From NCBI GenBank assembly GCA_030427205.1, contig JAUHXC010000053.1, positions 1 through 60,371 on the forward strand: a stretch of 60,371 bases of DNA, written 5' to 3'. This DNA is from a bacterium (GTDB taxonomy: Bacteria; Myxococcota_A; Bradymonadia; UBA7976; UBA1532). Within the stretch, counting starts at the first letter, position 1, and each line of letters begins with the position of its first letter. Position numbers and translations under genes: made by a program. Below are positions 1-8,154 of this stretch, piece by piece. The notes below the pieces were generated by a model, which worked only from the letters and a program-made list of their open reading frames with translations, was not told where the DNA came from and searched no databases.

Positions 1-104
1 CTGCCGTCCTGCGCGACCGCAACTGACGCGTCCTTGGCGATGTCGACGCCAATCACGAGCCGATTGCTCTGGATGAACGCGCTGCGAGGTGCTCTCCTGC
101 TCAT
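1..104 (-). CDS. IS110-family transposase, N-terminal fragment (cut by window edge)
   Basis: Only the first 34 codons lie in the window; the gene continues off the left edge. The translated start contains LVIGVDIAKDASVAVAQDG, which matches the opening beta-strand of the RuvC-like DEDD domain in IS110 transposases, including its first catalytic Asp (the D of GVDIAKD). The ATG at 104-102 is preceded by a strong AGGGAGGGG ribosome site. IS110 enzymes recombine DNA without classical terminal inverted repeats and are guided by an element-encoded RNA. Whether this copy is complete cannot be judged. It is divergent from pbpC and only 53 bp away, so the insertion may have supplied or removed upstream sequence of that gene. 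Confidence 0.8.
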   Translation of the reverse strand, partial: MSRRAPRSAFIQSNRLVIGVDIAKDASVAVAQDG

Positions 105-134
105 GGGTCCCCTCCCTGCTGGGCAAGGTGTAGT

Positions 135-147
135 TGTGGTAACCACA
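135..147. promoter_or_regulatory. Perfect hyphenated palindrome between transposase and pbpC
   Basis: TGTGGT-A-ACCACA forms a perfect 6+1+6 inverted repeat in the 53-bp divergent gap. It could be an operator for pbpC, part of the IS110 end, or the palindromic target that IS110-type elements often choose. No clear -35/-10 pair is visible. Confidence 0.35.
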
Positions 148-157
148 CCAGTACCCC

Positions 158-2572
158 ATGTCGGAGGAGGGGCCCATTTCACTCCCGGGCTCTGCTGCCC
201 ATAGGAATCTCATCCGGGCGGCGGTGCTCTTGCTGCTCGCCGGCCTCGCCCTCGAGCTGGCCATCGCCACGACGCCCTATCCCGGGCTCGAGCGCGGCAC
301 GCCGGCCGAGTCGCTGCGCATCTACGACCGCCACGGGCAGCTGCTCGGCGAGCGGGTCGGCGCCGACGGTCACCGCCGCCGCAGCCTCCCGTTGTCGCGG
401 GTCTCTCCGTGGCTGATACAGGCGACCATCGCCATCGAAGACCGCCGCTTCTACGCCCACGATGGGGTCGACGCTCGCGCCGTATTGCGCGCGGCGATCC
501 AGAACGCCCGCGCCGGGCGGATCGTCTCCGGGGCGTCGACCATCACGATGCAGACGGTCCGCCTGCTCGAACCCCACCCGCGCGGCTTCGGGCCCAAGGT
601 GCGTGAGGCCATCGACGCCCGGCGCCTCGAGTACAGCCTGAGCAAGCAGGACATCCTCGAGCTGTACCTCAACCGGGCCCCGTACGGCGCCGGTACGGTG
701 GGGATCGAGGCCGCCAGCCGGCGCTACTTCGGCAAGCCGGCCCGGCGCCTGACGCTGGCCGAGGCGGCGCTGCTGGCGGGGCTGCCGCAGGGGCCGGGTC
801 GGCTCGATCCGCTGCGCTTCCCCGAGCGCGCCCGGGCCCGGCGGGCGACGGTCCTGGCCCGGATGCGCGCCGCGGGGTTCATCGATCGCGGCCAGCAGCG
901 GCGAGCCCACCACGGGCCGCTGGGCGTCATCTCGGCGCCGCCGCAGCCCGTGGCCCGGCACTACACCGATGCCATCGTCTCCCGGCACGCGCGCCGATTC
1001 GTCCGCGGCGGCGTCGCCCGGGGCACGCTCGACCTGGCCCTGCAGCGCGACCTCGAAGGGCTGGTGCGCGAGCACGTGCGGACGCTGAGCCATCGGGGCC
1101 TGACCAACGCGGCGGCGGTGGTGCTCGACAACGCCGACTGCGCCGTGCGGGCCATGGTGGGCAGCGTGGACTACGACCACCCCGAGGGCGGCGCGGTCAA
1201 CGGCGCACTCGCCCGCCGCCAGCCGGGCAGCACCCTCAAGCCCTTCGCCTACGCGCTGGCGTTCGAGCAGGGCTACGGACCGGCGTCCATCGTGGCCGAT
1301 GTGCCCATGTGGTTCGACGGCCCCGGCGGACGCTATCGACCGCGCAATTACGACGGCCGCTTCCGGGGGCCGGTGATGATGGGCGAGGCCCTGGCCCGCA
1401 GCCTCAACATCACCGCGATCCGGGTCGCGCAGACCGTCGACCCGGCGCGCCTGCTCGACCGCTTGCGCGCGGTCGGCCTCACCGGCCTCGACCGCGACGC
1501 GGGGCACTACGGGCTGGGGCTGGTCCTCGGCAACGGCGAGGTCAGCCTCGTCGAGCTGGCCCAGAGCTACGCCGCCCTGGCCCGGGGCGGTCTCAGCTGC
1601 CGGGCGCGGCTGCTGACCGACGCGCCGCCGGCCCCTGCGACGGCGGTCTTCCCGACCCATGTGACGGCTCAGATCACCGACGTGCTGGCCGACGATCGGC
1701 TGCGCATCCTCGCGTTCGGCGCCGACAACGCGCTCATGCTGGGCTTCCCGATGGCCATCAAGAGCGGCACGAGCGAGAACTGGCGCGACAGCTGGGTCGT
1801 CGGCTACACCGCGCGCCACACGGTGGCCGTCTGGGCCGGCGACTTCACGGGCCGATCGATGCAGGCGCTGTCCGGGGTGAGCGGCGCCGGCCCGCTCTTC
1901 CACCGGGTCGCTCATCGGGTCGTCGGGCCCGACGGCGACGGTCTCGATCCGCTCGGCGGGCTCGGCAAGCGCGCCGAGCAGGGCCCGACGGTGCACGACG
2001 TCCAGGTCTGCCTGCTCTCGGGCCGGGCGCCGACCCCCCTGTGTCCAGCCGGACGCCGGGTACGGACGACCCTGGTCCCCGGCACGCCGGCCGCCCGCGC
2101 GGTCGAGCCCGATCGGTGGATGCGCGCGGTGGCCATCGACGCGCGCAACGGGCTGCGGGCGGGCCCCAGCTGCCCCGCAGAGCACGTCCGGCAGCGCGTC
2201 TTCGCCCATCTGCCGTCGATCTACGCCGAGTGGCAGGCCGACCACCCCGAGCTGCCCCCGCCGCCCAGCCGCTACTCGCCGGCGTGCCCCGCCGAGCGGC
2301 CCGCGCCGCCCGTCGCGGTCCGGGTGACCCACCCGATCGAGGGCGATGTATTCCTGCTCGATCCCGGCGCGACGGCTGCCCATCAGCGCATCGCGCTCGC
2401 CGCCCGGGTCGACCCGCCCTCGGCGGCGGTGGAGTGGTGGGTCGACGGTCGGCGGGTCGATCGCGCCGATTGGCCGTACCAGGGCGCGTGGACCCTCGCC
2501 CGCGGCCGGCATCGGGTCGAGGCGGTGGTGCAGGGCACCCGCAGCGCGCCGGTCGTTTTCGACGTACGCTGA
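158..2572 (+). CDS. pbpC: Penicillin-binding protein 1C, bifunctional peptidoglycan synthase
   Basis: An 804-residue class A PBP of the 1C subfamily, which polymerises glycan strands and cross-links stem peptides at the outer face of the inner membrane. A single membrane anchor lies at about residues 19-38. The GT51 transglycosylase domain carries the catalytic glutamate E94 in EDRRFYAH. The transpeptidase domain shows all three motifs: S358-T-L-K361 in PGSTLKPF, S414-L-N416, and K534-S-G536. The last 80 residues match the beta-sandwich tail typical of PBP1C, and overall similarity to E. coli PbpC is obvious throughout. The ATG at 158 has no ribosome site upstream; a GGAGGAGGGG lies just inside the gene and is followed only by ATT. 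The start is therefore uncertain and may have been altered by the adjacent IS110 insertion. The alpha-2-macroglobulin gene that often accompanies pbpC is absent here. Confidence 0.93.
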   Translation: MSEEGPISLPGSAAHRNLIRAAVLLLLAGLALELAIATTPYPGLERGTPAESLRIYDRHGQLLGERVGADGHRRRSLPLSRVSPWLIQATIAIEDRRFYAHDGVDARAVLRAAIQNARAGRIVSGASTITMQTVRLLEPHPRGFGPKVREAIDARRLEYSLSKQDILELYLNRAPYGAGTVGIEAASRRYFGKPARRLTLAEAALLAGLPQGPGRLDPLRFPERARARRATVLARMRAAGFIDRGQQRRAHHGPLGVISAPPQPVARHYTDAIVSRHARRFVRGGVARGTLDLALQRDLEGLVREHVRTLSHRGLTNAAAVVLDNADCAVRAMVGSVDYDHPEGGAVNGALARRQPGSTLKPFAYALAFEQGYGPASIVADVPMWFDGPGGRYRPRNYDGRFRGPVMMGEALARSLNITAIRVAQTVDPARLLDRLRAVGLTGLDRDAGHYGLGLVLGNGEVSLVELAQSYAALARGGLSCRARLLTDAPPAPATAVFPTHVTAQITDVLADDRLRILAFGADNALMLGFPMAIKSGTSENWRDSWVVGYTARHTVAVWAGDFTGRSMQALSGVSGAGPLFHRVAHRVVGPDGDGLDPLGGLGKRAEQGPTVHDVQVCLLSGRAPTPLCPAGRRVRTTLVPGTPAARAVEPDRWMRAVAIDARNGLRAGPSCPAEHVRQRVFAHLPSIYAEWQADHPELPPPPSRYSPACPAERPAPPVAVRVTHPIEGDVFLLDPGATAAHQRIALAARVDPPSAAVEWWVDGRRVDRADWPYQGAWTLARGRHRVEAVVQGTRSAPVVFDVR

Positions 2573-2588
2573 GCTCTCGCCGACGTCT

Positions 2589-2604
2589 GATGGCCGGCGC
2601 CATC
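2589..2604. terminator. Stem-loop between convergent pbpC and STAND gene
   Basis: GATGGC-CGGC-GCCATC is a perfect 6-bp stem with a 4-base loop, 17 bases past the pbpC stop. An outer stem, CGCCGAC (2579-2585) with GTCGGCG (2626-2632), could enclose it. There is no T-run, so if it is a terminator it is not a canonical intrinsic one. Confidence 0.35.
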
Positions 2605-2671
2605 GGGCCATGCGCCATGGGACAGTCGGCGGGCGTTTGCGCACCCGGGGCCGCCCCGCTCGAACTCAGCG

Positions 2672-5629
2672 TCAGGTCTCGCGCGGCGGTGTCGAGGCGA
2701 CGAGCCGGCGGATGCGGACGAGCAGGGCGGTGATCGCAGGGCTGGCTTCGACGCCCGCCTCATCGTGCAGCGTCAGCAAGACCGCTGCGGCCTCGCGGTG
2801 CTGGACCGGCTCGGCTTCGAGCAGCGGCCACAAGAGGGTCAGGGCCCGAGCGGCCGCACGGGCGCCGTCTCCGGGCTGCCCGAGCTTTGTGTGCAACGCA
2901 GCGAGCACCTGCAAGGCGCGCAGGCGGGCCCGCAGGCGAGCGGCATCGGTCTCTTCCGGGGTGGCCTCGAGCAGGCGGGTCGCCTCGTCCGCGCGGGCCA
3001 ACGCCTCGGGCACGCGGCCGTTGAATACCAGGGCGAGCGCGAGGTTGCTGAGGCCTTCCGCCAGCGCCGCGCGGTGTATATCGCCGTGGCTCCGAATCAG
3101 CTTGCGCCAGAGGTCGACCGCCTCTTCGAGCCCCTCCAACGCGGCAACCGGCTGCCGGGCCCGGAGCAGATCGCCGCCGAAGTTCGTCAGCGCCCTTGCC
3201 AGATCGGCCCGGTAGACGGCGGGCTGCGCGCTGGTCAGGGCGCGGTAGATCTCGACGGCCTCGCGGCTGGCGGCGAAGGCCTCGGACGCCTGGCCGACGC
3301 GGTCGTAGGCGTCGCTGGCGTTCGTCAAGGCCGTGGCCAGCTCGGGCAGGTGCGCGTCGGGCAGAGCGTCGGCCAGCGCGCGATAAGACGCCACCGCTCG
3401 GCGGCTGGCCTCGGCGGCGGCGGGGAACTGCCTCAAGGCCGTGTGGCGGTTGCTCAGGTTTGTGAGCGCGCCGGCGAGGCTGCTGCGGGCGTCGCGGGTG
3501 GCGTCTGCCGGGCAATGGCGCCGGTAGATCTCGACGGCCTCCGCCGTCGCGCGCAGGGCGGCCCGATCGTCGCCTCGGCGGGCGTGGATGGTACCCAAGG
3601 TGTCCAGGGTCTTGGCCAGGAGCGGCTCGAAGGCGGGGCCGTGGGTCGCGACCACCGCTCGGCTTCGATCGACGGCGCGCCGCGCGAAGTCGTAGGCCTC
3701 GGCCTGACGTCCGAGGCTGGATTGACGCCCGGCGATGAGCGTCAGCGTATCGGCGAAGAGCGGCGCGCAGCGCGCGGGGTCGCGCGCGGCCCCTGCGCGC
3801 AGATGGTCGAGCGCCTCGAGGCAGGCCCGCAGCGCCTCCGCCGGTCGTTCGAGCCGACTGAGTCGATGGCTGAGTTGCAGCAGGCGCACCGCCCGGTGCA
3901 AGCCATCTTCGCCATCGGCGCTGCCGAGCAGCGTGTCGTCGACCCAGGCGGCGACGGCGCCGAGCATCGCGCTCTCGGTGGGGATACGGCCGTCGAGCGC
4001 GCGGGCCAGCTTCACATCGCCGCCATCACGCAGCGCCGTGGCCAGCATGGGGCCCAGGTGCGAGGTCGCCGTCCGGGTGCTCGCGGCCAGCAGCGCCGAG
4101 ACGGCGGCCGGCGCGCGGCGCGTCAGGGGGCCGTCGAGCAGCGCCGCGAAGGCGCGCCGCGCCGGCTCGGGCCGGTGCTCTTCGACGCGGCCGAGCACCG
4201 TGAACGCGGACTCGAGCGCGGCCTCATCGGCGCCGTCGAGCGCGGCGGTGACCCAGTCGGGCCGGGCGGGATCGTCGAGCTGCCCGGCGACGAGCGCTTC
4301 GCCGAGCAGATCGGGTTCGAGCGGCGCCAGCCAGCCATGCTCGGCGGGGTAGATACCGCGCAGGGCGTCGGCCGGCCCGGGCACCCCCGGCGGCGTGAAG
4401 CGCGCGGCGAGGGCCTCGGTGGTGGGCAGATCGGGCAGCCCGCCGCGCAGCGTCGCCGCGCCGAAGAGCTGCCGCGCCGCGCGCAGGAAGGCGGCGGTTC
4501 GCTGGTCATCCGCCCCGGCGAGGCCCGCGCGGTCGAGCCACATGCGCTGCTCGTGCGCGAGCAGCCCGTCGAGCAGCTGCTCGGCGTGCAGCGGCAGCCC
4601 CTCGACCGCCGCGAGCGCCGCCATGTGCACGTAGAGCACCCGCCCGAAGCGCGGGTCGCTCAGATCGGGCGCGGGCGCGGGCGGCGGCGCCCGGCGACGC
4701 GCGGCGAAGATGGAAGCGGCGCGGGCGAACTCGGCGGGTCGCTCGGCCAGCGGCAGGGCCGGCGGCAGGCGCGTCGGGGGCGGGGCATCGCCGAGCAGGC
4801 CGGCGATGTCGGCGTCGCGGGTGCGCAGCAGCCTCCACCAGTCGTCGGCGTTGCGGGCGAGCAGCAGCGCCCGCAGTCGACCGGAGCCACCGTCGCGCCA
4901 GCGCGCGGCCAGCCGCTGCAGCAGCGGGAACAGGTCGCGGCGGCTCTCGGCGTAGTCGATGACCAGCGTGGCGTCGTCGGCCTCGGCGATGGTCTGCATG
5001 TCGTCGGCGTTCAGCGCTGCCCGCAGGAAACCGACGACCCCGGCCGCCGGGCGGGCATGGGCCCACTCCAGCGCGAGCCGGGTCTTGCCGACGCCGCCCG
5101 GACCGTGCAGGAGGCGCACCCCGACGGGGGCGTCGTCGTCGGCCCAGGCGTCCAGGTCGGCCAACAGGTCAGCGCGACCGGCGAACGGGATCACCCGGTA
5201 GCGGGCGACCAGGAGCTGGGAGATCGCGTGGCGCGGCGGCGGGCGCGTCACAGGCCGCCGGAGCAGTCCATCGAGCGCGTCGGGCCGCGGCAGCAGCGGC
5301 CCGTCGGGCGGCCCGAGGTGGTCGAGCGCGTCGCAAAACACCGTCGAGTGGGGGTGGAGATGGGCCAGGCGCATGGCGTTGTGCAGCCAGACCGCGAGCG
5401 GGTGCACGGGGCTGTTGCCCAGCGCGATCGGCGCGTAACCGGCGAGCCCGTACAGGTCGGCTTCGAGCTGTGCCAGCGGTGTATCCCGCTCGGGCAGCTC
5501 GGCGATGAGCTTGGGCGGCAGGCGACCGAGCAGCAGCCGGCGGCGCTCGCGGTCGCCCAACCCGGCGTCGATCGCCGCGTCGAGCACGGCGCGGATGAGG
5601 CGGCGGATCTCGTCCCGACCGGATGCCAC
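2672..5629 (-). CDS. STAND-type NTPase with N-terminal helical domain and C-terminal TPRs
   Basis: A 985-residue protein. Residues 1-110 form a compact helical module that resembles, in placement and composition, the effector-associated adaptor domains fused to bacterial STAND proteins (inference). A P-loop follows at 176-183 (GPGGVGKT) with a Walker B-like strand TLVIDYAE at 221-228. This is the usual order in STAND ATPases, which sense a ligand through their C-terminal repeats and then oligomerise. From about residue 560 to the end are tandem TPRs of kinesin-light-chain type, with recurring units resembling ALTNLSNRHTALRQFPAAAE. The start is GTG at 5629-5627, 5 nt after CAGGAGA. It stands alone, facing pbpC. 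No effector or partner gene is adjacent on its own strand, so a role in defence or signalling is only suggested. Confidence 0.72.
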   Translation of the reverse strand: MASGRDEIRRLIRAVLDAAIDAGLGDRERRRLLLGRLPPKLIAELPERDTPLAQLEADLYGLAGYAPIALGNSPVHPLAVWLHNAMRLAHLHPHSTVFCDALDHLGPPDGPLLPRPDALDGLLRRPVTRPPPRHAISQLLVARYRVIPFAGRADLLADLDAWADDDAPVGVRLLHGPGGVGKTRLALEWAHARPAAGVVGFLRAALNADDMQTIAEADDATLVIDYAESRRDLFPLLQRLAARWRDGGSGRLRALLLARNADDWWRLLRTRDADIAGLLGDAPPPTRLPPALPLAERPAEFARAASIFAARRRAPPPAPAPDLSDPRFGRVLYVHMAALAAVEGLPLHAEQLLDGLLAHEQRMWLDRAGLAGADDQRTAAFLRAARQLFGAATLRGGLPDLPTTEALAARFTPPGVPGPADALRGIYPAEHGWLAPLEPDLLGEALVAGQLDDPARPDWVTAALDGADEAALESAFTVLGRVEEHRPEPARRAFAALLDGPLTRRAPAAVSALLAASTRTATSHLGPMLATALRDGGDVKLARALDGRIPTESAMLGAVAAWVDDTLLGSADGEDGLHRAVRLLQLSHRLSRLERPAEALRACLEALDHLRAGAARDPARCAPLFADTLTLIAGRQSSLGRQAEAYDFARRAVDRSRAVVATHGPAFEPLLAKTLDTLGTIHARRGDDRAALRATAEAVEIYRRHCPADATRDARSSLAGALTNLSNRHTALRQFPAAAEASRRAVASYRALADALPDAHLPELATALTNASDAYDRVGQASEAFAASREAVEIYRALTSAQPAVYRADLARALTNFGGDLLRARQPVAALEGLEEAVDLWRKLIRSHGDIHRAALAEGLSNLALALVFNGRVPEALARADEATRLLEATPEETDAARLRARLRALQVLAALHTKLGQPGDGARAAARALTLLWPLLEAEPVQHREAAAVLLTLHDEAGVEASPAITALLVRIRRLVASTPPRET

Positions 5630-6063
5630 GGCGTCTCCTGGATTCGAGGCACGCTGCCCGATCGGGGCGGGGCGCGCAATGACAGCGGCATGACGCGGCC
5701 GGGTCGCGGGCGCGGCGAGGCTGCGGGCGGTATCGATGAGCCCCTGAAGAGAAGGGCTCGGGCTGGGCGCGGGCGGTCCGCCCGGCGGACGGGGATCCGC
5801 CGCCCTGCTTCGGTTCGGGCAGCGCGGCGGCCCGAGGGCGTCCGCGGTGCACGGTCATAGCAAGCGTCTGCTTCGGCAGGGACCGGCAGACGGGCTGCGG
5901 TTCCCCGTCCGCCGGTCGTCCCGCGTTCCAGGAGGTGGTGGATGGGCGGTCCGCCCGGCGTGCGATCCAGGCGGTGGTGGAAACGAAGGGGCCCGCGGCC
6001 GGCCCGTCGCCGGGTATCGAGCCCGGGGGCAACGGCGCGCAGGTCGCGGCCGCGGGACCTGTC

Positions 6064-6627
6064 GCATCCGGCCCGCCAGCGCCGGGCCCGGCCGAGGGGG
6101 TCCGCCGCTTTGGGCAACGTCGGCCGAGTCGCGGCGACGGGCTTCGCGGCCGCGGGCAACGTCGGCCGAGTCGCGGCGACGGGCCCCTTTCACGGGCTGA
6201 ACGGGGCGTCCGCGCCGCGGGCGGGCTCGAATCGGCAGACATCCGACCGCCCGCGCACGGCGCCCGGGGCCCGCTCGCCGAAGAAACGCCCGCCAACCTG
6301 CCCCTGTAGGGGCCCGGCGCATCGATGACTCGTGGCGGACGACCGGTTCGAGGCGGGCGAAACTTCGCCGCTGCATGGGGTCCACGGGGCTCGGCGGCGG
6401 CGAAGGTTCGACGTGCAGGGGGGCCATGGGCCGGGTCGCGCCGGACGATGCTTTGCGGTGGACGGGCCATCGGCGGGCGAGCGGGGGCGTCTCGTCGCCC
6501 GAGGGGGGCCTCGCGGGTCACCCGCGCGTCGTTGGCCTCGAGCGAGGCGGCCTCGCCCGCGACTCGCGCGGCGTTGGCCGCGTCGCCGAAGCCCACCGGG
6601 TGCGCCTGGCGCTGGCGGGCCGGATGC
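6064..6627. repeat. 20-bp perfect inverted repeat bounding a 564-bp segment
   Basis: GCATCCGGCCCGCCAGCGCC at 6064-6083 recurs in exact reverse complement at 6608-6627. The segment between holds further copies of a GTCGGCCGAGTCGCG-containing motif in both orientations. This may be a decayed mobile element or a pairing structure; no transposase remnant was recognised inside. Confidence 0.45.
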
Positions 6628-6842
6628 GGCGAGCGCCAGCGGCGCGACTCGGCCGACGAAACCCGCGGGCTGCGGCCCCTCGGTCGGGCTGCGCGGGGCG
6701 TTCGTTCGACCGACGGTGCCCACCGAGCGGCCCGGCGAAGGCGTCGAGCCTGCCCGCGAAGGCAAGTGGGTCGGCGATGAGATCGGGTGCGGCTCCGGGC
6801 GGCGCTGCGGGGGTTCGGGCTCGGCTGCGCTTGTCGGGCAAT

Positions 6843-6865
6843 GCCCGGCAAGGCCTCTGCCGGGC
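6843..6865. terminator. 8-bp-stem hairpin upstream of the lipoprotein pair
   Basis: GCCCGGCA - AGGCCTC - TGCCGGGC forms a perfect stem with a 7-base loop and no following T-tract. It lies about 210 bp before the first lipoprotein start, so it could end a leader transcript or simply be a GC-rich palindrome. Confidence 0.25.
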
Positions 6866-7073
6866 CCCCTGTGGGCCGCTCGCTGGCTTTGATATAGAGG
6901 TCCCGATCCGCGGCGCGGGGGCGTTGTGCGGGCGGCTGGGTGCCCTGGCGGGCATTTCGCTGGTGGGATCGGGGGCCGGGCAGGGGATACGGGGGTGTGA
7001 CAGAGGGGGCTGCGACGGGCATGATGAGCCGGTGTCGACTGCGAGCGCCCGGCGGCTGCCGGGGGGAGCGATC

Positions 7074-7559
7074 ATGGAGCGGTGTGGCAGGCGCGGTCGC
7101 TGCGGCCTGGCGCTGGCGTTGGCCCTGGCGGGCTGCACGGCGACGGTCTCTCAGCGCAATGGCGTCGACGTCGAGGGGGAGATCCTGGGCGGTGATCGGC
7201 AGGTGATCTGGCTGAAGGTCCACGATGGGCCCGGCGCGCCGAAGGTGGTGACCGTCGAGCGGGCGGAGATCGCGTCCATCGACCATCCGGGCAACGTCGG
7301 GTTCTGGATCGGGTTGCCGTTGGCGGTTGCCGGCGTACCGGGTTTCTTGATGGGGCTGGACCACGAGCCCAAGGAGGGGGACAGCCCGGGCGGGCGCTGG
7401 ATCGTCTTGGGGTTTGGCCTCGCGTTGGGGGTGACGGCGGTCATGCCGTCCATCTTCGGGCTCACGACGTGGATCGACTCGCGGCTCGACGCCGCGCCGC
7501 CGGACGAGCCGCCGGTGTCGGTGCAGATCGCGCCCGGGGCGCTGCAGGTGCGCTGGTGA
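7074..7559 (+). CDS. Small lipoprotein, paralogue of the next gene
   Basis: A 161-residue protein. The N-terminus (MERCGRRGRCGLALALALAG then C) is a basic n-region, hydrophobic core and LALAGC lipobox, so the mature protein should be lipid-anchored. The body has a short beta-rich domain (VEGEILGGDRQVIWLK, then VTVERAEIASIDHPG) followed by two hydrophobic stretches near residues 78-98 and 110-130, which could be membrane segments. The ATG at 7074 follows a GGGGGGAG ribosome site. The downstream gene encodes a clear paralogue with the same domain order and nearly the same length. I recognise no family or function; the GG-x-R-Q and IDHPG motifs shared by the pair are probably the structural core. 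Confidence 0.7.
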   Translation: MERCGRRGRCGLALALALAGCTATVSQRNGVDVEGEILGGDRQVIWLKVHDGPGAPKVVTVERAEIASIDHPGNVGFWIGLPLAVAGVPGFLMGLDHEPKEGDSPGGRWIVLGFGLALGVTAVMPSIFGLTTWIDSRLDAAPPDEPPVSVQIAPGALQVRW

Positions 7560-7603
7560 GCCGGCGCGCGGGCGGGTCGCCGTCGGTGGGCGAGGGGGCC
7601 TCG

Positions 7604-8092
7604 GTGAAGGCGGTCCGACACAGGAGATTCGGGCGCGTGGCGGCGTGGGGGCTCGCTGCGCTGTGCGCCCATGCCGGCTGCGCGGCGACAGTCGCCCACC
7701 GGGATGGTCGGGTCATCGAGGGGCGGATCACCGGCGGCGATCGGCAGACGTTGGCTCTCGCCTCAGCCACCGGTGAGCCGATCACCCTCGACCGGGCCGA
7801 CATCGTCGACATCGACCACCCGGGCGATGTGGCGATGCTCGTCGGGCTACCTCTCGCGATGGTCGGCGTCGGGGTCGTGATCGGCGGCTTCGCGATCGCC
7901 GACGCGCCGCCGCCGGATGATCCGGCCGAGGCGGAGTCGGCGGCCGAGACGGTCTTGACCGGCGTGGCTCTGCTCGCGCCGACGATCGCCGGCGCGGCGG
8001 TCTACATCGAGTCGTGGGTTCGCGCCCGCCGCCCGGACGGGCCGCAGCCGAGGGTGCAGATCGCGCCGGGCGGGGTGCGGGTTCGTTTCTGA
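7604..8092 (+). CDS. Small lipoprotein, paralogue of the preceding gene
   Basis: A 162-residue protein. I chose the GTG at 7604 because it follows GAGGGGGCCTCG and gives a clean lipoprotein signal (KAVRHRRFGRVAAWGLAAL then CAHAGC). An earlier in-frame GTG at 7556, overlapping the upstream stop, would put about 16 polar residues in front. The mature part repeats its neighbour: VIEGRITGGDRQTLAL, ITLDRADIVDIDHPGD, then hydrophobic segments at about 82-105 and 125-145, and a closing RVQIAPGGVRVRF against VQIAPGALQVRW. The two genes are in tandem, 44 bp apart, and almost certainly co-transcribed after a duplication. Function unknown. Confidence 0.7.
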   Translation: MKAVRHRRFGRVAAWGLAALCAHAGCAATVAHRDGRVIEGRITGGDRQTLALASATGEPITLDRADIVDIDHPGDVAMLVGLPLAMVGVGVVIGGFAIADAPPPDDPAEAESAAETVLTGVALLAPTIAGAAVYIESWVRARRPDGPQPRVQIAPGGVRVRF

Positions 8093-8117
8093 GGGGGAGC
8101 GCGCGCCGCTGGGGTCT

Positions 8118-8131
8118 CGCCCGCGCGGGCG
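8118..8131. terminator. GC palindrome between convergent genes
   Basis: CGCCCGCGCGGGCG is a perfect 14-bp palindrome in the 62-bp gap between the convergent lipoprotein and SDR genes. There is no T-tract. Its position suits a bidirectional transcription stop, but the sequence alone is weak evidence. Confidence 0.25.
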
Positions 8132-8154
8132 GCGTCGACGCGAGGCAGGGCCCG

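Larger units (their letters stand above)
5630..7073. other. Gene-free 1.4-kb stretch with inverted repeats
   Basis: No convincing gene is visible on either strand. The open frames here are Pro/Arg/Gly-rich, lack family signatures and show no start context. A perfect 20-bp inverted repeat lies at 6064-6083 and 6608-6627. A 16-mer, CGTCGGCCGAGTCGCG, occurs twice directly at about 6118-6175 and once inverted at about 6640-6658. GCCCGGCA/TGCCGGGC (6843-6865) forms a perfect 8-bp stem. A TTGATATAGAGG patch near 6890 is the only promoter-like AT-rich spot before the lipoprotein genes. Confidence 0.5.

Noticed and set aside
5169..7364. Long minus-strand open frame upstream of the STAND gene
   Set aside because: Extreme Pro/Arg content, no start context and overlap with the real STAND and lipoprotein genes.
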